DNA of 64,000 bases from PALSA-1003 sp963741315. Its GTDB lineage: Bacteria; Pseudomonadota; Gammaproteobacteria; Burkholderiales; Casimicrobiaceae. Made by a program: the position numbers and the translations under genes. Positions 60,165 through 64,000 of this stretch are shown piece by piece. The stretch spans positions 650,221-714,220 of the forward strand of contig CAVUHK010000005.1 of the NCBI GenBank assembly GCA_963741315.1, read 5' to 3'. The notes under the pieces were generated by a model that saw only the letters and a program-made list of their open reading frames with translations, searched no databases and had not been told where the DNA came from. Every line of letters begins with the position of its first letter. The stretch's first letter is position 1.

Positions 60165-61082
60165 CTATTTGTCCTGCGCTTTGAACACCGTCGTCACCGT
60201 CGCGACCAACCCCGCGAGGTCGGAGAGATTCGACGGCACGATCAGCGTGTTGTTGGTCTTGGCGAGATTGGCGAACGCGGCAACGTACTCCTCGGCGACC
60301 TTGAGGTTGACCGCGTTGAGGCCGCCCGGCGAGTTGATCGCTTCGGCGACCTGCCGGATCGCTTTCGCGTTGGCTTCGGCGATCGAGAGTATCGCGGCAG
60401 CCTGCCCCTGCGCGGTATTGATCTCGGCCTGCTTCACGCCTTCCGACTGCGCGATCGCCGCGGCGCGCGCGCCGGCGGCGAGATTGATCTGCTCCTGCTG
60501 CCTGCCTTCGGAGGTCGCGATCACCGCGCGCTTCTCGCGCTCCGCCGTGATCTGCGCCTGCATGGCGTGCAGGATTTCCTTCGGTGGCGTCAGGTCCTTG
60601 ATCTCGTAGCGCAGCACCTTCACGCCCCAATTCGCTGCCGCCTTGTCGAGCGCCTCGACGAGCAATCCGTTGATGTGGTCGCGCTCTTCGAAGGTGCGGT
60701 CGAGCTCCATGCGGCCGATCACACTGCGCAGCGTCGTCTGCGCGAGCTGCGTGATGGCGAGGATGTAGTTGCTCGACCCGTACGAAGCCAGCTTGGCGTC
60801 GGTCACCTGGAAATACAGGATGCCGTCGACCTGCAGCTGCGTGTTGTCCTTGGTGATGCAGATCTGCGACGGAACATCGAGCGGAATCTCGCGCAGGTCG
60901 TGGCGATACGCGATGCGGTCGATGAACGGGATCACGAAATTGAGTCCCGGGGCGAGCACCGCGTGGAAGCGACCTAGCCGTTCAACCACGATGGCATGCT
61001 GCTGCGGCACGACCCGGATCGTCTTGACGACGACGATGACAGCCACCAAGAACAGCGCAAGAGCAACGATCGAGGATCCCAT
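60165..61082 (-). CDS. SPFH/band 7 domain protein (paraslipin/stomatin-like)
   Basis: Membrane-anchored SPFH protein (305 aa). The N-terminal hydrophobic segment SIVALALFLVAVIVVVKTIR leads the band 7 domain (VPQQHAIVVERLGRFHAVLA, YRHDLREIPLDVPSQICITK). A coiled-coil region follows (about 190-260, REKRAVIATSEGRQQEQINL) with a conserved C-terminal tail. Such proteins scaffold membrane microdomains, usually with an NfeD partner; here the NfeD gene lies three genes upstream. ATG at 61082 has GGAG upstream. Confidence 0.93.
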   Translation of the reverse strand: MGSSIVALALFLVAVIVVVKTIRVVPQQHAIVVERLGRFHAVLAPGLNFVIPFIDRIAYRHDLREIPLDVPSQICITKDNTQLQVDGILYFQVTDAKLASYGSSNYILAITQLAQTTLRSVIGRMELDRTFEERDHINGLLVEALDKAAANWGVKVLRYEIKDLTPPKEILHAMQAQITAEREKRAVIATSEGRQQEQINLAAGARAAAIAQSEGVKQAEINTAQGQAAAILSIAEANAKAIRQVAEAINSPGGLNAVNLKVAEEYVAAFANLAKTNNTLIVPSNLSDLAGLVATVTTVFKAQDK

Positions 61083-61116
61083 ATGTGCTCCGAGTTCGTT
61101 GAACATGTCGACCAGT

Positions 61117-61875
61117 TTACGCGCGCGAACGGCGTGCAGGTCGCAATGCATTGGCGATCGCGAGCCCGCCGATCGCCGCCGCGATGTGCTTGAGCGCGTG
61201 ACCCGCGAAAGCTTCGCCGGTCGCGACCCAGATGGCGGCGTCGGCGCTCTCCAGTATCTTCGCCAGCACGTACCACGCCATCAGTTGCCACCAGGGGAAC
61301 GGGTCATGGCCCTTCCCGATAAGCAACAGGATGAGCAGCGTTGCCGCCATCGCACCGAACTGCACCACGCCGTAAAGCGACAGATTGCCAGTCGCCTTCC
61401 AATAAAACACGCTGCCGGGTCCGACGACGAGCATCAGCAGCAGCATCGCCAGCCCCGCGCGCCGCGAGATGCGCTCGCCAAACAGTGCGCCAAGCATGCC
61501 GGCAAAGGCGATGGTCATCGGCAGCCGGTCCCAGACCAGCGTCTGGTCGTTGGGCAGCCAGTGGTAGTACGCGGATCCGAATCCGGTCAGGAACAGGCCG
61601 ACAAAAAATATGTTCATGCTGAACTTGATCACCGGCGCCAGCGGCAGCTCATTGGCGGCCAGGCGCCAGAGGCCGAGCACCGCGACCACGACGAAGGCGA
61701 GATTGGACAGGACGTCGGCGGCGTTGGGTACCCCGAGCCATGCGCGCTGGTCCGCGAACCCATGATATTCCTGCGGCTGCGCGATCTCCGGCAGGAATAT
61801 CCATACAACCACCACCATGGCGATACCGAGCAACGCGAAGCCCTCGCGACGGTCCAGGAGTGGTTGCTGCGTCAT
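61117..61875 (-). CDS. alkaline ceramidase-like (CREST superfamily) membrane protein
   Basis: Seven-helix membrane hydrolase-like protein (252 aa). The CREST metal-site pattern is present: S and H in GFGSAYYHWLPND, D in VWDRLPMTIAFAG, and HxxxH in FAGHALKHIAAA. Helices include EGFALLGIAMVVVVWIFL and LSNLAFVVVAVLGLWRLA. The family includes alkaline ceramidases and other amidases/esterases; the bacterial substrate is unknown. It lies between the alpha/beta hydrolase and the stomatin gene on the same strand. Start at MTQQPLLDRREG. Confidence 0.82.
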   Translation of the reverse strand: MTQQPLLDRREGFALLGIAMVVVVWIFLPEIAQPQEYHGFADQRAWLGVPNAADVLSNLAFVVVAVLGLWRLAANELPLAPVIKFSMNIFFVGLFLTGFGSAYYHWLPNDQTLVWDRLPMTIAFAGMLGALFGERISRRAGLAMLLLMLVVGPGSVFYWKATGNLSLYGVVQFGAMAATLLILLLIGKGHDPFPWWQLMAWYVLAKILESADAAIWVATGEAFAGHALKHIAAAIGGLAIANALRPARRSRA

Positions 61876-61897
61876 CGATCGATCCTGGTACGGGCGC

Positions 61898-63457
61898 TCA
61901 TGGCGCGCCGTCGGAAGGCGACATCGCATCGCCGAAGTCGTCGAACAGCGACTTGTCCGGCATGGGCGGCCGTGGCACGGGTATAGCGCCGGCGGCCGCG
62001 GGCGCGGCGCGTACGGCGGGCCGGTCGATGCCCTCCTCGATGCGCTCGAGGATGTAGGGAAAAAACGGATTGGACGCCAGTCGCGTCAGGAAATCCATGT
62101 TGACCACCAGTGCGCCACGCTCCCCGCGCACCGCCATCGCGCCGAGGTTGGCGCCGAATTCCACGCCGGGGACAGGCTCGAGGCCGTAGAGCGAATCATC
62201 GATCGGCATGGGCAGCGCGAGGTGTGACAGCGAGAACACCTGCTGCGGGTACGACAGCGCCAAAGCGCGCGTGACCTGGGTGGTCTCGCCGGCGCGGGTG
62301 GTGCGCGCGAATGTCGCGGTGGCATCCGCTCCGCTGTTGCCGACAACGGTAAAGGTGAAGGCTTGTGGCGTGGCCGGGGTCAGCCGCGCCAGCGCCGTGT
62401 CCGCCGACGTGCGCAGCAACGGGCTGAAATTGACGCTCCGGTTCACGTCGAAGACCACCATCTCGCTGCCGTTGGCGGGCAGGTACGCGTAGAGCGAGTG
62501 CAGAATCGCCGGCGTGCTCACGGTAAAATCGACGACCGACTGGAAGGTCAGGATGGGCGCAATGTCGGCCAGACGCCCGTCGTTGGCCAGGCGCACGATC
62601 TGCTCCTGCAGCGCCGCGGTCAGGCGATGCGACTGGCGCGCCGCGTTGACGGGAAACGAGTTGTACTTGAACGGATTGAACTCAGGCGTGATGTCGAGCC
62701 ACGCCGCCGCGGAAAATGCGGGCAGCAATGCGGGCCAGCCCGCAATGCTCGCGAAACGGGCGAATCGGGTGACACCGATCATCGGCGAGATGAGCACGAT
62801 GCGATCCGGGTGCGCGAGCGTGCTGTTTTCCAGCGCATCGAGCGCGTACTTGGTGACCAGTGCACCACCGTTGGAATACCCGACCAGGTGCAACGGCGTT
62901 GCCGGGTCGGTACGCCGTCGCGCCTCGCGGACTGCGAGGCGCGTCGCCGCCTGCCAGTCTTCCCATTGCACCGAGGTGAGCCCTGCCGGCACCGTGCCGT
63001 GGCCCGGCATTCGTATTCCGATGACCACGAAGCCGCGCTCGCGGTAGCGATTCGCCACGTGCCTCAGGCTGTACGGCGAGTCGGTGAGGCCGTGCACCAG
63101 CACCACCGCGCCGACGGGCTTCCCGGCGGGCTCGAGCACGAACGAGCGATTCCAGTCGTGCGCGAAACGCGGCGGATAGATCGCGCTGGTGCGATCGTAG
63201 CGGTTGGGGGTGCTTTCGCCGCCTCCCTCGGGCGCGAAGCTGACGTTGGCACGCACCGCCTCGAACACCTGGTCCTCGGCCTTGAGGTACGCCGCCCAAT
63301 CGGCAGCGTCGAGTTCCTTCGCACTCAGTTCCTTCGGCACGTAGGTATGCCATTGCTGCAACGGCGGCGAGCGCCTCGCATCGAAAGCGCGCACGACGAG
63401 CACGGTCAGCACGATGACCGCGAGCACCAGCAATCCAAGCTTCAGGATGCGGGCCAA
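61898..63457 (-). CDS. membrane-anchored alpha/beta hydrolase
   Basis: Predicted esterase/lipase (519 aa). One N-terminal helix (LKLGLLVLAVIVLTVLVV) anchors an alpha/beta-hydrolase domain. VVLVHGLTDSPYSLRHVANR (oxyanion region), GIRMPGHGTVPAGLTSVQWE and the nucleophile elbow GYSNGG (LHLVGYSNGGALVTK) are clear. The rest is less typical. Apparent TTG start directly after the NfeD stop, chosen because the membrane helix follows at once and no ATG is available nearby. Probably co-transcribed with NfeD and the ceramidase-like gene. Confidence 0.82.
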   Translation of the reverse strand: MARILKLGLLVLAVIVLTVLVVRAFDARRSPPLQQWHTYVPKELSAKELDAADWAAYLKAEDQVFEAVRANVSFAPEGGGESTPNRYDRTSAIYPPRFAHDWNRSFVLEPAGKPVGAVVLVHGLTDSPYSLRHVANRYRERGFVVIGIRMPGHGTVPAGLTSVQWEDWQAATRLAVREARRRTDPATPLHLVGYSNGGALVTKYALDALENSTLAHPDRIVLISPMIGVTRFARFASIAGWPALLPAFSAAAWLDITPEFNPFKYNSFPVNAARQSHRLTAALQEQIVRLANDGRLADIAPILTFQSVVDFTVSTPAILHSLYAYLPANGSEMVVFDVNRSVNFSPLLRTSADTALARLTPATPQAFTFTVVGNSGADATATFARTTRAGETTQVTRALALSYPQQVFSLSHLALPMPIDDSLYGLEPVPGVEFGANLGAMAVRGERGALVVNMDFLTRLASNPFFPYILERIEEGIDRPAVRAAPAAAGAIPVPRPPMPDKSLFDDFGDAMSPSDGAP

Positions 63458-63458
63458 A

Positions 63459-63890
63459 CTAGCGTACGCCGGCCGGAGGTTGTTCGCTCAGGATCAGGAC
63501 CGAACCGCGCATCGCCGCGATGAACATGGTTTCCAGCTGCGGCGTGTCGGGCGCGGCGAGTTCGGCGTCCCAGGTGCTGCCGCGATAGGCGACCCGCGCG
63601 GTGCGATTGGGGCCCCAGGCAATGACCTGCACCTGCGCGCCGATGTCGAGTCCGGGTTGCTGTGGCGTCTTGGCCGCGATATCGCGTTTCCAGCGCTTGA
63701 TCCAGAAGGTGCCTGCAATGGCGAGCACGCCGGCGATCAGCCATTGCAACGGCAGGGCCGCCCCGAGCCAAGCGGCGATGCCCCCGCAGGCGACCGCGAT
63801 TCCGATCACCAGCAGGTAGAACGTTCCGGACACGAGTTCCACCGCGATCAGCGTCGCCGCGGCGATCCACCAGAGCGCATAGGTTGTCAT
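63459..63890 (-). CDS. NfeD family protein
   Basis: NfeD-like membrane protein (143 aa). Helices at about 3-45 (YALWWIAAATLIAVELVSGT, GIAVACGGIAAWLGAA) and 46-66 precede a small OB-fold domain (LDIGAQVQVIAWGPNRTARV, STWDAELAAPDTPQ). NfeD proteins usually pair with SPFH proteins in one operon. Here an alpha/beta hydrolase and a ceramidase-like gene separate it from the SPFH gene. The ATG at 63890 starts the first helix (MTTYALWWIA). Confidence 0.9.
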   Translation of the reverse strand: MTTYALWWIAAATLIAVELVSGTFYLLVIGIAVACGGIAAWLGAALPLQWLIAGVLAIAGTFWIKRWKRDIAAKTPQQPGLDIGAQVQVIAWGPNRTARVAYRGSTWDAELAAPDTPQLETMFIAAMRGSVLILSEQPPAGVR

Positions 63891-64000
63891 CGTCGGACTC
63901 CTGAAAAGCGAACTGAAGAATATCAAGGATTGGCGACGGCGGCGCAGCGAATGGCAACGGCTGCACGCATGGCCTTGAGTGGCCCCGGCGAGCCCCCACA

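Noticed and set aside
1..64000. Long reading frames on the opposite strand of most genes
   Set aside because: High GC keeps antisense frames open. Their translations are rich in Arg, Ala and Pro without domains, and their neighbours' true frames carry clear motifs.
1..64000. CRISPR arrays, tRNAs, rRNAs, insertion sequences or prophage
   Set aside because: No regularly spaced repeats, cloverleaf-like segments, transposase or phage proteins were found in any gap or gene.

Overview
The window is high-GC, gene-dense bacterial DNA with short intergenic gaps. It most likely comes from a betaproteobacterium, probably of the Burkholderiales. The reasons are the rpsF-priB-rpsR-rplI-dnaB block, the moaC/BepA-type M48 peptidase divergence, a PEP-CTERM protein, a split-ArnA arn operon and the LivFGHMK/ETF/acyl-CoA dehydrogenase gene set. 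I see no rRNA, tRNA, CRISPR array, prophage or insertion sequence.

Layout. 1-11.4 kb (minus strand): acyl-CoA synthetase, enoyl-CoA hydratase, a LivGFKHM ABC importer, a lipoprotein, then etfB, etfA and an acyl-CoA dehydrogenase. Together these suggest uptake, CoA activation and beta-oxidation of an organic acid. 11.4-13.4 kb (plus): PduO-type cobalamin adenosyltransferase, ECF sigma factor and anti-sigma factor. 13.4-16 kb (minus): an FAH-family hydrolase and cysS, which has an unusual structured leader. 16.1-24 kb (plus): a complete lipid A L-Ara4N operon (arnT, one EamA/ArnE-F-like gene, arnB, arnC, split arnA, arnD) with a TMEM175-type channel gene between the two arnA halves. 24-26.9 kb (plus): a BCP-type peroxiredoxin, a CHRD/PEP-CTERM protein behind a sigma-54 promoter, and PIN-PhoH. 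26.9-34.8 kb (minus): rpsF-priB-rpsR-rplI with promoter and terminator, then dnaB followed by a SEC-C/double-glycosyltransferase fusion, a tandem FkbM methyltransferase and a second TMEM175 gene. 34.8-40.7 kb: aminopeptidase, aminotransferase, DUF4124 protein, dtd, DoxX and a TctE/QseC-like two-component pair. 40.7-50.1 kb: a hexuronate module (uxaC, uxuB-like reductase, PotABCD-type ABC importer, FadR-family regulator, and divergent manD with a nested operator). 50.2-64 kb: DUF1223, moaC, BepA-like protease, exported MsrB, a betagamma-crystallin protein, CoA-binding protein, metY, dsbB, a formyltransferase-like gene, a Ser/Thr kinase, an SDR dehydrogenase, and an NfeD/hydrolase/ceramidase-like/stomatin group.

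Six single-base frame breaks fall in five genes: the acyl-CoA dehydrogenase, livK (two), the uxuB-like gene, the formyltransferase and the kinase. In each case the conserved protein resumes at once in another frame. This pattern suits residual sequencing or assembly errors better than gene decay, so those five entries are given as frameshifted genes over their full extent.
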